From: a virus
Reading direction: 5' to 3' (one strand)
DNA: 37,311 nt
Virus record (IMG/VR): IMGVR_UViG_3300031784_000095
Span: 1 to 37,311 of that record
The number at the start of each line of letters is the position of its first letter. Within the stretch, counting starts at the first letter, position 1. The translations under genes were made by a program, and so were the position numbers. The notes beneath the pieces were generated by a model. The model made no database searches, was not told the origin of the DNA, and saw only the letters and a list, made by a program, of their open reading frames with translations. Of the stretch, positions 1-6,565 are shown in pieces.

Positions 1-127
1 TGCAAGAAGGGTTACAAGCCGATTCAGAACACCGATCTGTTCGACTTGGCCTACGAGATCAGTTCTTTCTCCGATCGCGCTGTCGAGACTGCCGGATCGC
101 TTCGTGGTGGTCGGCGCGTGTTCTGCC
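1..127. repeat. Terminal overlap copy 1 (identical to 37185-37311)
   Basis: The first 127 bases are identical to the last 127. The repeat lies inside a protein-coding gene and keeps its reading frame across the junction. The length fits the overlap a de Bruijn assembler leaves on a circular contig (k=127), so I read it as evidence of circularity or circular permutation, not as a biological terminal repeat. Confidence 0.95.
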
Positions 128-759
128 TTCTCGCGATGGACGAGATCGTCGCCGCAAGCGATGACAAGGTTCAGCCCTATCTGTTCATCTGCTCCGGCCA
201 CGACCTTTCGCTGCAGTTGACGATCGGCGCGATTGCTACTCGCGTCGTTTGCGCGAACACGATGGCGATCGGGTTGAGCGAGATGGGCGACAACTCCCTG
301 CGCATCAAGCACACCAGCAGCGCAGAGAAGCGCATTCAGATGGTCAGCGAATGGCTGGCCACGCCGAGCGCGATGCTCAAGAAGTACGAGAATGCGGTTC
401 AGCGCATGGCCGAAACTCCCATGAGCGACGATCAGTTGCAGGCCTACTTCACCAGCGTGTGGCAGCGCATCAACGGTCGCCTCGTCGTGACCGAGGACGG
501 CTCGCGTCGCGAGACCAAGTTTGAGAACGAGGTCGGCCAGTGGCTGAAGAACTTCCGCGAGGACGAGCGGCAGACTGGCGTGTCCACTAGCGGCACGGTG
601 TGGTCGGCGGTCAACGCCGTCACGCAGTGGGCCAACCATGAGAAGACTGTGCGCGAGGAAGACACTGATCCGACTCGCCGCGTGGAGAGTGTTCTGTTCG
701 GCAGTGCCAGCCGCGTCAATGATGCGGCGCACGCGGCTGCGGAAATGCTGGTCGCCTGA
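1..759 (+). CDS. DUF932-family phage protein, 3' part (gene crosses the circular junction)
   Basis: This is the C-terminal 252 codons of a gene that begins at 36951. Because bases 1-127 equal 37185-37311, the two pieces join in frame into a 330-aa protein. It resembles the DUF932 / TIGR03299 phage-plasmid family, which is common beside recombination genes in phages and has no firmly assigned activity. The sequence has the family's usual layout: an N-terminal half with W-H-G-L-G near the start (in the 36951 piece), a K-G-Y-K-P-I-Q-N segment at the junction, and a long helical C-terminal half. It lies directly upstream of the Bet recombinase gene, fitting an early DNA-metabolism role. The stop is at 757-759 and a TTCG-capped hairpin follows immediately. 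Confidence 0.85.
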   Translation, partial: CKKGYKPIQNTDLFDLAYEISSFSDRAVETAGSLRGGRRVFCLLAMDEIVAASDDKVQPYLFICSGHDLSLQLTIGAIATRVVCANTMAIGLSEMGDNSLRIKHTSSAEKRIQMVSEWLATPSAMLKKYENAVQRMAETPMSDDQLQAYFTSVWQRINGRLVVTEDGSRRETKFENEVGQWLKNFREDERQTGVSTSGTVWSAVNAVTQWANHEKTVREEDTDPTRRVESVLFGSASRVNDAAHAAAEMLVA

Positions 760-777
760 CGCGACGGCTCGCGGATC

Positions 778-799
778 GGTGGCCTCTTCGGAGGCCACC
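778..799 (+). promoter_or_regulatory. Intergenic hairpin with TTCG tetraloop
   Basis: A perfect 9-bp stem (778-786 pairing with 791-799) is capped by TTCG (787-790), just after the DUF932 stop. No U-run follows, so it is not a clean intrinsic terminator. It could stabilise or separate messages. A second, smaller hairpin (804-819) follows it, the arrangement also seen before three other early genes. Confidence 0.75.
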
Positions 800-803
800 C
801 TTC

Positions 804-819
804 CCTGCGCCATTGCAGG
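804..819 (+). promoter_or_regulatory. Leader hairpin (CCTGC/GCAGG) before bet
   Basis: A 5-bp stem CCTGC (804-808) and GCAGG (815-819) encloses a 6-base loop, 16 bases before the bet start. The 3' arm GCAGGA may itself be part of the ribosome-binding region. Related stems with the same position and sequence stand before the genes starting at 35471, 35778 and 36951. Confidence 0.55.
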
Positions 820-835
820 AGAAACGAGAGACACC

Positions 836-1900
836 ATGTCACTAGCGAATCCAATGTCGTCAGGGTTGACGACGCAGCAGATTGATTTGATCAAGCGTCA
901 GATCGCACCAAAGGCCACGAACGATGAACTCACGCTGTTCGTTGCCGTGTGCAACCGTACCGGACTCGACCCGTTCTCGCGGCAGATTTACTGCGTACAC
1001 CGCTGGAGCGGCAGGGATCAGCGCGAGGTCATGTCGATTCAAGTCAGCATCGACGGGTTCCGTCTGATCGCGCAGCGAAGTGGCGAGTACGCCGGACAGA
1101 TCGGCCCCGAGTGGTGCGATGACTCCGGCGAGTGGCGCGATGTTTGGCTTTCGGACAAGGCTCCGCGAGCATCCCGCGTGGGAGTCATGCGCAAGGGATT
1201 CACGCAGCCCCTGTTCCGTACCGCCCACTGGGACGAGTACGAACCGTTGGACAAGTCGGGCAAGCCGATCGGTCTTTGGGGCAAGATGCCAGCCCTGATG
1301 CTTGGAAAGGTGGCCGAAGCCTTGGCCTTGCGATCTGCCTTCCCCGCCGAAACCAGCGGCCTGTACACGCAGGAGGAGATGACCCGGGCATCGACCGAGC
1401 AGGACGGTCAGGCCGTTCACGCAGCCCCTACGAGGCCTGTGGAGCGATCGGCACTGCCGGAGGCTCCCGTGGCCTCCCCCGTGGCGACGGACGCGCCAGA
1501 GGCGATTCCCGTGGCTCCTAGGGTCAAGGTGATTCGGAAGACCACGAAGGCTCCGCAGCCCGAGGTGGCGATTTCGCCATCAGAACAGGGTATTGACGCA
1601 CCGCCGATCGACTATGTGACCGATCGCCCGCCCCGAGAGGCAGTTTGGGGCAACAAATCATTTGCGGTGGTCAAGATCGCCGAGGGTCGGGAGACAAGCA
1701 CCGGAACCAAGCGATTCCCGATTCTGCTGTCTGACGGGCATGAAGAGCAGTGGGCATCCGTGTTCTCCGATACACTGGTCAACGAGTTGAGCAGGGCCAA
1801 GAGCGGCAGCCTGAAGATTCAGGTGTTCGCCGTTCTGAAGCCACCATACGGCATGACGCTGTACGGATGCCGCGAGGTCGTTGAGGCTCAAGCGAACTAA
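836..1900 (+). CDS. bet: Phage recombination protein Bet (RecT family) with extra C-terminal domain
   Basis: A 354-aa single-strand DNA annealing protein for phage recombination and repair. Residues about 10-190 match the Bet branch of the RecT superfamily, with an F-x-x-x-C-x-x-x-G-L-D-P-F-x-R-Q-I-Y segment and a G[12 protein letters not shown] segment followed by A-L-R-x-A-F-P. A Pro/Ala/Val-rich linker (about 200-265) leads to an additional domain of about 80 residues with beta-strand-like alternation, possibly an OB fold. I chose ATG 836, preceded by GGAGAAACGAG, over the longer open frame because it starts at the conserved N-terminus and lies beyond the leader hairpins. The Gp157-like gene follows. 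No separate single-strand-binding protein was recognised in the genome. Confidence 0.93.
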   Translation: MSLANPMSSGLTTQQIDLIKRQIAPKATNDELTLFVAVCNRTGLDPFSRQIYCVHRWSGRDQREVMSIQVSIDGFRLIAQRSGEYAGQIGPEWCDDSGEWRDVWLSDKAPRASRVGVMRKGFTQPLFRTAHWDEYEPLDKSGKPIGLWGKMPALMLGKVAEALALRSAFPAETSGLYTQEEMTRASTEQDGQAVHAAPTRPVERSALPEAPVASPVATDAPEAIPVAPRVKVIRKTTKAPQPEVAISPSEQGIDAPPIDYVTDRPPREAVWGNKSFAVVKIAEGRETSTGTKRFPILLSDGHEEQWASVFSDTLVNELSRAKSGSLKIQVFAVLKPPYGMTLYGCREVVEAQAN

Positions 1901-1911
1901 ACCCCCGGAAG

Positions 1912-1943
1912 GCCCACCGTGTTGACGCAAGTCCACGGTGGGC
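1912..1943 (+). terminator. Hairpin after bet, terminator-like
   Basis: A perfect 10-bp stem (1912-1921 with 1934-1943) with a 12-base loop begins 11 bases after the bet stop and is followed by TATTTCACT. The short T-rich tail makes it a weak intrinsic terminator or a processing site ahead of the next gene at 1973. Confidence 0.6.
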
Positions 1944-1972
1944 TATTTCACTCCCAACCGAAAGGAACTCAA

Positions 1973-2497
1973 ATGGCAAAGACACTTGATCGAATCTTCG
2001 AAGCGACAGCCGCATCCCGAGAACTGGAAGCGTTGATCGCGAGCACGGCTGAAACTGGCGGCGACATCACCGAACTGGAAACCAAGATTGATGAACTGGC
2101 GCAGAAGGCTGAAACACTGCCGCAGGCGATTGATGACCTGCTGTCGCTGGTGTCCGAAATCGAATACCGGGCATCTGCACGGAAGACAGAGGGCAAGAGG
2201 CTTACCGACCGGGCCAAGCAGGACGAGAAGGTGGCCGAATGGTTCAAGGGTCAGGTTCTGCGCATTCTGCGCAGTCGCGGCACAGCCAAACTGGAAACTG
2301 CACGGTTCAAGGCCACCGTCGCGCAGCCCGGAGGCAAGCCAGCCATGGAGATTCTTGACGAAGTGCCGGATGAGTGGACAATCGCAGTAACCGAGATCGT
2401 TCCGGACAAGGAACGCATTCGGGAAGCACTAGAGAAAGGCGAAGTCTTGTCTTTCGCCCGTCTGATTCCCAAGGAACCGTATCTCCGCATTTCGTAA
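1973..2497 (+). CDS. Siphovirus Gp157-like protein
   Basis: A 174-aa protein. The layout matches the Siphovirus Gp157 family (PF05565): a long N-terminal coiled-coil (about residues 15-95, rich in E, K and A), a basic centre with R-x-x-G-T-A-K-L, and the typical C-terminal block D-E-V-P-D-E-W followed by P-D-K-E-R-I-R-E-A-L-E-K-G and a final Y-L-R-I. The family is usually encoded beside recombinases and its biochemical role is not established. ATG 1973 is preceded by AAAGGAAC at good spacing. The longer frame from 1919 would start inside the upstream hairpin, so I rejected it. Confidence 0.85.
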   Translation: MAKTLDRIFEATAASRELEALIASTAETGGDITELETKIDELAQKAETLPQAIDDLLSLVSEIEYRASARKTEGKRLTDRAKQDEKVAEWFKGQVLRILRSRGTAKLETARFKATVAQPGGKPAMEILDEVPDEWTIAVTEIVPDKERIREALEKGEVLSFARLIPKEPYLRIS

Positions 2498-2505
2498 GGA
2501 CTTCC

Positions 2506-2823
2506 ATGTACGCAACATCAGCAGTATTGCCAGCCGTCATGACCGCACTCCGCAAGCGTGGATTCGACACGCCGATTGTGAGCAACGGTCGATCTTCAAG
2601 CGAAATGGCCGTCAAGCGCATGACCTACGCAGCCGTTCGGCTTCTCACCGCAGAGAGCGCGAGCAGCACTGCGGCGATTCTTGGCCTGAACGCCGCATCC
2701 GCGAAGGACTACGAAGAGAGCCTGAAAACATTTTGGCACTCCGAAACCGAGCGCAATCAATGGATTGACGATGTGGTCGGCGTATTGCGTTTGAATTATT
2801 CAGAGTCGGCCGAAACCCGATGA
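2506..2823 (+). CDS. Small helical protein of unknown function
   Basis: 105 aa, beginning at ATG 2506 eight bases after the previous stop, with TAAGGA upstream as a ribosome-binding site. It is predicted mainly helical. The middle (about residues 35-70) contains a segment rich in A, S and T with a possible helix-turn-helix feel (T-A-A-I-L-G-L-N-A-A-S-A-K-D-Y), but no diagnostic motif. It sits between recombination and replication genes, so a DNA-associated role is possible. I do not recognise the family. A hairpin follows its stop. Confidence 0.7.
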   Translation: MYATSAVLPAVMTALRKRGFDTPIVSNGRSSSEMAVKRMTYAAVRLLTAESASSTAAILGLNAASAKDYEESLKTFWHSETERNQWIDDVVGVLRLNYSESAETR

Positions 2824-2842
2824 CGAAGCATCGTGAATGAAT

Positions 2843-2874
2843 GGGGAGGGTGCGCCGCAAACGCAACCCTCCCC
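2843..2874 (+). promoter_or_regulatory. Intergenic hairpin before the replication gene
   Basis: A 9-bp stem GGGGAGGGT (2843-2851) with ACCCTCCCC (2866-2874), extended inward by three more pairs with one bulged A, encloses a 7-base loop. It lies between the stop at 2823 and the likely start at 2891 and is followed by C/T-rich sequence. It may be a weak terminator or a translation-control element. Confidence 0.6.
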
Positions 2875-2890
2875 CTCACGCAGACCCAAC

Positions 2891-3892
2891 ATGACTTTAC
2901 CACCAACAACCAAACCGTGGGCCTATTTGAAGTTCTATGGCTCGGACTTTCTCAACGCGACCGCATCGTGGACGATGGAGGAACGCGGCATCTATGTCAC
3001 CCTGCTGTGGTACGCATGGGTGAACGATGGCCTCCCATCCGACATCGACAGGCTTGAGCGCATGGCGGCCGGATGCAAGGCAGCATGGCCGCTGTTTGAA
3101 ACCAAGTTCCCCATCTTCCCTGATGGCAAGCGTCGCAATCCACGCATGGAGCAGGATCGCGATCCTTTCAACGAACGATCCAAAGCCTTGTCAGATAGAG
3201 CATTACGAGCGGCGAATGCGCGTTGGCATCCCGGCGACGATGCTTCAAGCAATGCTTCAAGCATGCTCCAAGCATCCGACAAGCAATGCTTGACGCATCA
3301 TAGTCAGAGTCAGAGTCAGAGTCAGAATAAAACAAACATGGCCGCTCCGCTGTATACTCCCGCAGAGACAGGGGAGGGGACAGGCACAGCCGATAACGAA
3401 ACCGACCCGCCCGCCCGCAAGGGAGGGAAAGGGAGGCCTGCGTCCGGGCTGACCGGGGCAAACGACCCCGAAGCCTTGGAGGTCTACGAGGCCTACCCAC
3501 GCAAGGTCGGGCGGGGAGCCGGAGTACGGGAAATCCAGCGAGCCTTGGATCGGCTACAGGCGATTCTTGAGTCAGACCGGGCCAAGGCTGCGACCGTGCT
3601 GCTCGCAGCCGTCAAGGACTACGCCCGTACCGTTACGGGAACGGAAGCCAAGTTCATCGCCCATCCCCGGACTTGGTTCAGCCAAGGTCGATGGGAGGAC
3701 TATGTATCCAAGATGCAGAGCGGCGATCAGCCGAAATTGAAGAAATCTTCGGGGCCGATCTTCGCGGTCGAATATTTGCGACAGCCGACAGATTCACGGG
3801 CAAAGCCGACACTTGCAGAAGCGCGATTCATGGATGAGGAGCAGGCTCGGTCATTTGCCGAGCGTTTCGGTGGCAAGATTCGCACGCTTTAA
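2891..3892 (+). CDS. DUF1376-type replication initiation protein
   Basis: A 333-aa protein. The N-terminal domain (about residues 7-80) matches DUF1376: W-A-Y-L-K-F-Y-G-S-D-F-L then W-T-M-E-E-R-G-I-Y-V-T-L-L-W, a winged-helix-like domain common at the start of phage replication proteins. A low-complexity linker (Asn/Ser/Gln-rich, ending in four S-Q repeats) follows. The C-terminal region (about 195-285) resembles phage replisome-organiser tails, with Y-P-R-K-V-G-R and A-H-P-R-T-W-F-S-Q-G-R-W-E-D-Y. ATG 2891 gives the usual DUF1376 start, while ATG 2837 lies just ahead of the hairpin. Neither has a clear Shine-Dalgarno. The linker DNA carries a repeat array that may be the origin. Confidence 0.85.
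   Translation: MTLPPTTKPWAYLKFYGSDFLNATASWTMEERGIYVTLLWYAWVNDGLPSDIDRLERMAAGCKAAWPLFETKFPIFPDGKRRNPRMEQDRDPFNERSKALSDRALRAANARWHPGDDASSNASSMLQASDKQCLTHHSQSQSQSQNKTNMAAPLYTPAETGEGTGTADNETDPPARKGGKGRPASGLTGANDPEALEVYEAYPRKVGRGAGVREIQRALDRLQAILESDRAKAATVLLAAVKDYARTVTGTEAKFIAHPRTWFSQGRWEDYVSKMQSGDQPKLKKSSGPIFAVEYLRQPTDSRAKPTLAEARFMDEEQARSFAERFGGKIRTL
3246..3291 (+). repeat. Iteron-like array (candidate origin) inside the replication gene
   Basis: CAAGCA occurs four times at 3246, 3258, 3269 and 3280, spaced 12, 11 and 11 bases, close to one helical turn. Two copies extend to CAAGCAATGCTT (3246-3257 and 3280-3291), which contains an inverted repeat. The array encodes the low-complexity linker of the replication protein, as lambda's origin iterons lie within gene O. 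Confidence 0.5.
3302..3325 (+). repeat. Hexamer tandem repeat AGTCAG x4
   Basis: Four perfect AGTCAG units follow the iteron-like array by 10 bases and encode alternating Ser-Gln. Such simple repeats are common in linkers of DUF1376-type proteins and may only reflect slippage. Confidence 0.9.
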
Positions 3893-3900
3893 TTCCAACC

Positions 3901-4395
3901 ATGAACATCTTCTTCGTTGACTCCGACCCGGACATCGCAGCGCAAGCGTTATGCGACAAGCATGTTGTCAAGATGCCTCTTGAATCAGCGCAAATGCTTT
4001 GCACGGCTCATCGCGTCGTTGACGGCGATGCGTACGCAGACCGCATAGGTCTGTACAAGCCATCGTTCATCAATCACCCCTGCACGATTTGGTGCCGCAG
4101 CACGCGCGAGAATTACAAATGGCTGTTTATGCACTTCCGTGCGCTACTCGCCGAATACACGCATCGCTACGGACGCGAGCACAAGTGCGGCGCACTTCTC
4201 GGCGCACTGGCGGTCGTTCCGGCCAAGATCGTTGATGTCCCGTTCACGCAGCCTCCGCAGGCCATGCCTGACGCGCAGCGTGTCGCGGGCGACAGCGTTA
4301 CCGCGTATCGCAACTATTACCTTCACTGCAAGGGAGCAATCGCCAAGTGGAATCGTGTTCCGCAGCGTATGCCCCAGTGGTACTGCCACCAATGA
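3901..4395 (+). CDS. Conserved phage protein, possible pyrimidine-dimer glycosylase-like fold
   Basis: 164 aa. The sequence has the pattern of a widespread phage family: N-terminal M-N-I-F-F-V-D-S-D-P, then C-D-K-H-V-V-K-M-P-L-E-S-A-Q-M-L, H-P-C-T-I-W and a final Y-R-N-Y-Y with K-W-N-R. Members are sometimes annotated as endonuclease V / pyrimidine-dimer DNA glycosylase-like (PF03013), but I see no decisive catalytic signature and the assignment is from memory. It begins eight bases after the replication gene stop and overlaps the next start by ATGA, so it belongs to the same early transcript. Confidence 0.75.
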   Translation: MNIFFVDSDPDIAAQALCDKHVVKMPLESAQMLCTAHRVVDGDAYADRIGLYKPSFINHPCTIWCRSTRENYKWLFMHFRALLAEYTHRYGREHKCGALLGALAVVPAKIVDVPFTQPPQAMPDAQRVAGDSVTAYRNYYLHCKGAIAKWNRVPQRMPQWYCHQ

Positions 4396-4619
4396 CAAAC
4401 CAACAGCCTGATCTTGAACTTCCGCCATGCGAAATGTGTGGTGAGCGTGCCGTTCTGTTCAAAGTGCGTCGTGATGTTCATCGCATTACCAAATGGTCGT
4501 GGGGACACTCCCACACTTACGACTGGTTCGTGTGTCCTGACTGTCGAGACGCGCACAATTTGGAACGACTTGAGAACGAAATCAAACAACTGAAAGAACA
4601 ACATGACAGACAACTTTGA
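4392..4619 (+). CDS. Small zinc-finger-like protein with coiled coil
   Basis: 75 aa, with ATG 4392 overlapping the upstream stop (ATGA). Two CxxC pairs, C13/C16 and C48/C51, flank a region with several His (H30, H39, H41), suggesting one structural zinc site. A short charged coiled coil (about residues 55-75) ends the protein. The function is unknown. It overlaps the next gene by 17 bases. Confidence 0.7.
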   Translation: MTNQQPDLELPPCEMCGERAVLFKVRRDVHRITKWSWGHSHTYDWFVCPDCRDAHNLERLENEIKQLKEQHDRQL

Positions 4620-4911
4620 CATCGTCGCAGAACTGCGGTCGCGTCACGCGAATGTGACTGGCAATGATCCTCGCATCACGCAGCCGATCGTCGGGCCGAC
4701 CGTATTCCTTGAAGCAGCCGACGAAATCGAACGGCTGCGGGGAATGCTTGAGGTGCAGAACGAGATGGTCAAGCACTATGTGCAAGAGCGCGATGAGGCG
4801 AGGCGGGAGGTGTGCAACATGAACGAATCAGGACTGCGCATGAATGACAGCGACAAACAACTTGAAGCCAAGCGTCGCGGCTGGGATTGCTTCAAGGAGC
4901 AACACGGATGA
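4603..4911 (+). CDS. Small coiled-coil protein ending in a W-D-C-F motif
   Basis: 102 aa. A helical, charged region (about residues 33-72) carries E-A-A-D-E-I-E-R-L-R and R-D-E-A-R-R-E-V-C. The C-terminus carries R-R-G-W-D-C-F-K-E. The R-D-E/A-x-R-R...C and W-D-C-F elements recur in the gene at 5204, suggesting duplication. No enzymatic motif is seen. The start overlaps the previous gene by 17 bases and the stop overlaps the next by ATGA. Confidence 0.7.
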   Translation: MTDNFDIVAELRSRHANVTGNDPRITQPIVGPTVFLEAADEIERLRGMLEVQNEMVKHYVQERDEARREVCNMNESGLRMNDSDKQLEAKRRGWDCFKEQHG

Positions 4912-5207
4912 GAAACGCATGGCGACAAGTCCCAGTCACGATGAGCCGCAACGCACCACGGGAAACCGTGACGCTGGCAAAGACTGTACAGAAACTCTTC
5001 AGTCAGGCCGCGTATCAAGATGCCGCGTTGCGAACGACCGGACCTATTGCGATTGAGCAGGCAAAGCGTGGCCGGAGCCTTCGCGAACTATCCAAATCAA
5101 CCGGATTGAGTCCGGCGTATCTCTCGCTGGTGGCCCGTGGAGAACAGCGAATCAGCCTCGCCGCTCTGCAACTTCTACTGGCTGAATGTGAAGGGGCAGA
5201 AGAATGA
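4908..5207 (+). CDS. Cro/CI-type helix-turn-helix protein
   Basis: 99 aa, with ATG 4908 in an ATGA overlap. Residues about 48-95 form an XRE-family helix-turn-helix: A-I-E-Q-A-K-R-G-R-S-L-R-E-L-S, then S-T-G-L-S-P-A-Y-L-S-L-V-A-R-G-E-Q-R-I-S-L, which matches the canonical Q/R-x-x-x-x-S turn and recognition helix followed by G-E. It probably binds DNA as a dimer and is a candidate regulator of the divergent promoter region at 36400-36496 (inference). There is no protease or dimerisation domain like that of a CI repressor. Confidence 0.8.
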   Translation: MRNAWRQVPVTMSRNAPRETVTLAKTVQKLFSQAAYQDAALRTTGPIAIEQAKRGRSLRELSKSTGLSPAYLSLVARGEQRISLAALQLLLAECEGAEE

Positions 5208-5404
5208 ACGAGTCCGAGGACATCATGCAACTTCGACAGCAGATAACGAAATTGCGTGCAGAGCGCGACGCGATCCGGCGAACTTTCTGTTTCATGGTCG
5301 CAAGTGGAAACCTAAATGTGCGCGACGGGAACACGCAATATCGCAGCAGCGCAGAGTATGTGGCCGAACTGAACCGCTGGGACTGTTTCGAAAGCAAGCA
5401 ATGA
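5204..5404 (+). CDS. Small protein, paralogue-like partner of the 4603 gene
   Basis: 66 aa, joined by ATGA overlaps on both sides. An N-terminal coiled coil (about residues 6-27) with R-A-E-R-D-A-I-R-R-T-F-C is followed by a C-terminal N-R-W-D-C-F-E-S. The same two elements occur in the same order in the 4603 protein. No known function. The position inside a tightly packed early run supports that it is real despite its size. Confidence 0.65.
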   Translation: MNESEDIMQLRQQITKLRAERDAIRRTFCFMVASGNLNVRDGNTQYRSSAEYVAELNRWDCFESKQ

Positions 5405-5643
5405 TCGAACAAATCGACCTAACCGAACGGCTGATTCAGTATTGGCGCGACAACGGCGCAACTGTGTGCGTTGAAGCATCGGCGCACATCGAATGGCTGC
5501 GGGCGCGCGTCGAAAGACTAGAAGAAGCAACATTCAAACTCGGCGGGCGAAGTCTTATGCTGTCCGAAGAGTGTGATGATCTGCGGGCACGCTGCAACAA
5601 ACTCACGCACCTGCTGCAAGAACACGAAGCGAGGGAACAATGA
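5401..5643 (+). CDS. Small coiled-coil protein
   Basis: 80 aa, starting at ATG 5401 in an ATGA overlap; the longer open frame from 5137 would read through two other genes. It is predicted nearly all helical, with heptad-like I-E-W-L-R-A-R-V-E-R-L-E-E and C-N-K-L-T-H-L-L-Q-E-H segments. No family recognised. It overlaps the following gene by ATGA. Confidence 0.65.
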   Translation: MIEQIDLTERLIQYWRDNGATVCVEASAHIEWLRARVERLEEATFKLGGRSLMLSEECDDLRARCNKLTHLLQEHEAREQ

Positions 5644-6122
5644 TTGACATCGAACTCACGAATGCCGAACTGCTGCACGCAGCCATCATGGGCGTGATGC
5701 GCCGCGTATCTTCAATCAAGCGTGGTCTTCAACCGAAGCACGGATTCAAAGACGAGAACCCGTGGCAGATCGACATCGAAGGATCGTGTGGTGAACTGGC
5801 TGTTGCGAAGGCTCTTGGCATCTACGCATCGCTCGGACTCGACACCTTCAAGGCTCCCGACCTGCCGGATATGCAGATCAAGACTCGCAGCAATCATTCA
5901 TACGAACTGATCGTCAGGCCGCACGACGCGGAGGATCAGAAGTATGTGTTGGTGACAGGGAAGAACGGCAAATACCGCGTCCACGGATGGATTCTCGGCA
6001 AGGATGCCAAGCAGAAGAAGTGGGAGCAGACGCACGGCGGAAGGGATGCCGCGTATTTCGTGCCGCAGGATGTTCTGAAACCCATGGACGATCTGAAACC
6101 GTATCGTCTTGACTACGCCTGA
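5640..6122 (+). CDS. PD-(D/E)XK-like nuclease-fold protein
   Basis: 160 aa. The pattern of a helix carrying E47 and E52 (E-G-S-C-G-E-L-A-V-A-K-A-L-G), then D77 and Q79-I-K81 on a predicted strand, then alternating strands (Y-E-L-I-V-R, Y-V-L-V-T-G, Y-R-V-H-G-W-I-L-G), is typical of the restriction-endonuclease fold, with Q-x-K replacing the usual E-x-K. It probably cuts or binds DNA in phage recombination. Whether it is the exonuclease partner of Bet or a structure-specific nuclease cannot be told from sequence. It starts in an ATGA overlap. Confidence 0.7.
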   Translation: MIDIELTNAELLHAAIMGVMRRVSSIKRGLQPKHGFKDENPWQIDIEGSCGELAVAKALGIYASLGLDTFKAPDLPDMQIKTRSNHSYELIVRPHDAEDQKYVLVTGKNGKYRVHGWILGKDAKQKKWEQTHGGRDAAYFVPQDVLKPMDDLKPYRLDYA

Positions 6123-6172
6123 AATCCCTGTCACGCTTTGAGGGCGGGTCGTGGCGGTAGTAGTTATGGAGG

Positions 6173-6565
6173 ATGGCTACCGTCACGCCCGCGACTATGC
6201 CGGACACCGTAACCATCACGCTTCCCATACCCGACCGCGTGCTTTCGCCGAATGCCCGTTGCCACTGGGCGGTCAAGGCCAAAGCGACCAAGAGGCTACG
6301 CAAATGCGCCATGGACGCTTGCTTCTTGGCATTGAGGGGCACGCCGACCGACTGGGTCGACGCGACCTGCCAAGTATCGTGGTATGCGAAGACGAATCGC
6401 AGACGCGACCGAGACAACTGTCTCGCGAGTCTGAAGGCTGCGTTCGATGGCATAGTGGACGCTGGCGTTCTGCAGGATGACTGCGGCCTGACGCACCTGC
6501 CGATGCTGATGCTTTGCGACAAACATTCTCCGCGAGTGGAACTCACCCTAACGCGCGAGGACTGA
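6173..6565 (+). CDS. rusA: RusA-family Holliday junction resolvase
   Basis: 130 aa. RusA resolvases cut four-way DNA junctions as Mg-dependent dimers. The acidic catalytic pattern is present: D79 and D81 in R-D-R-D-N, and D102/D103 in V-L-Q-D-D-C, with spacing near that of E. coli RusA. The early P-N-A-R-x-H-W segment is also typical. The start is uncertain: ATG 6173 has GGAGG immediately adjacent, while ATG 6197 lacks a site. Its stop overlaps the next start by one base (TGATG). Confidence 0.88.
   Translation: MATVTPATMPDTVTITLPIPDRVLSPNARCHWAVKAKATKRLRKCAMDACFLALRGTPTDWVDATCQVSWYAKTNRRRDRDNCLASLKAAFDGIVDAGVLQDDCGLTHLPMLMLCDKHSPRVELTLTRED

Noticed and set aside
1-127. The 127-base overlap as a biological direct terminal repeat
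   Set aside because: It sits in the middle of a coding gene and its length matches a common assembly k-mer; biological terminal repeats are seldom of this size and place.
4908-5207. Helix-turn-helix protein as a lysogeny repressor
   Set aside because: It is co-directional within an early run of small genes, has no effector domain, and no integrase, excisionase or attachment site was seen.
6151-6480. GTG-initiated frame of 109 codons overlapping rusA
   Set aside because: The rusA frame holds the catalytic Asp residues, while this frame is rich in Arg and His and ends within rusA.
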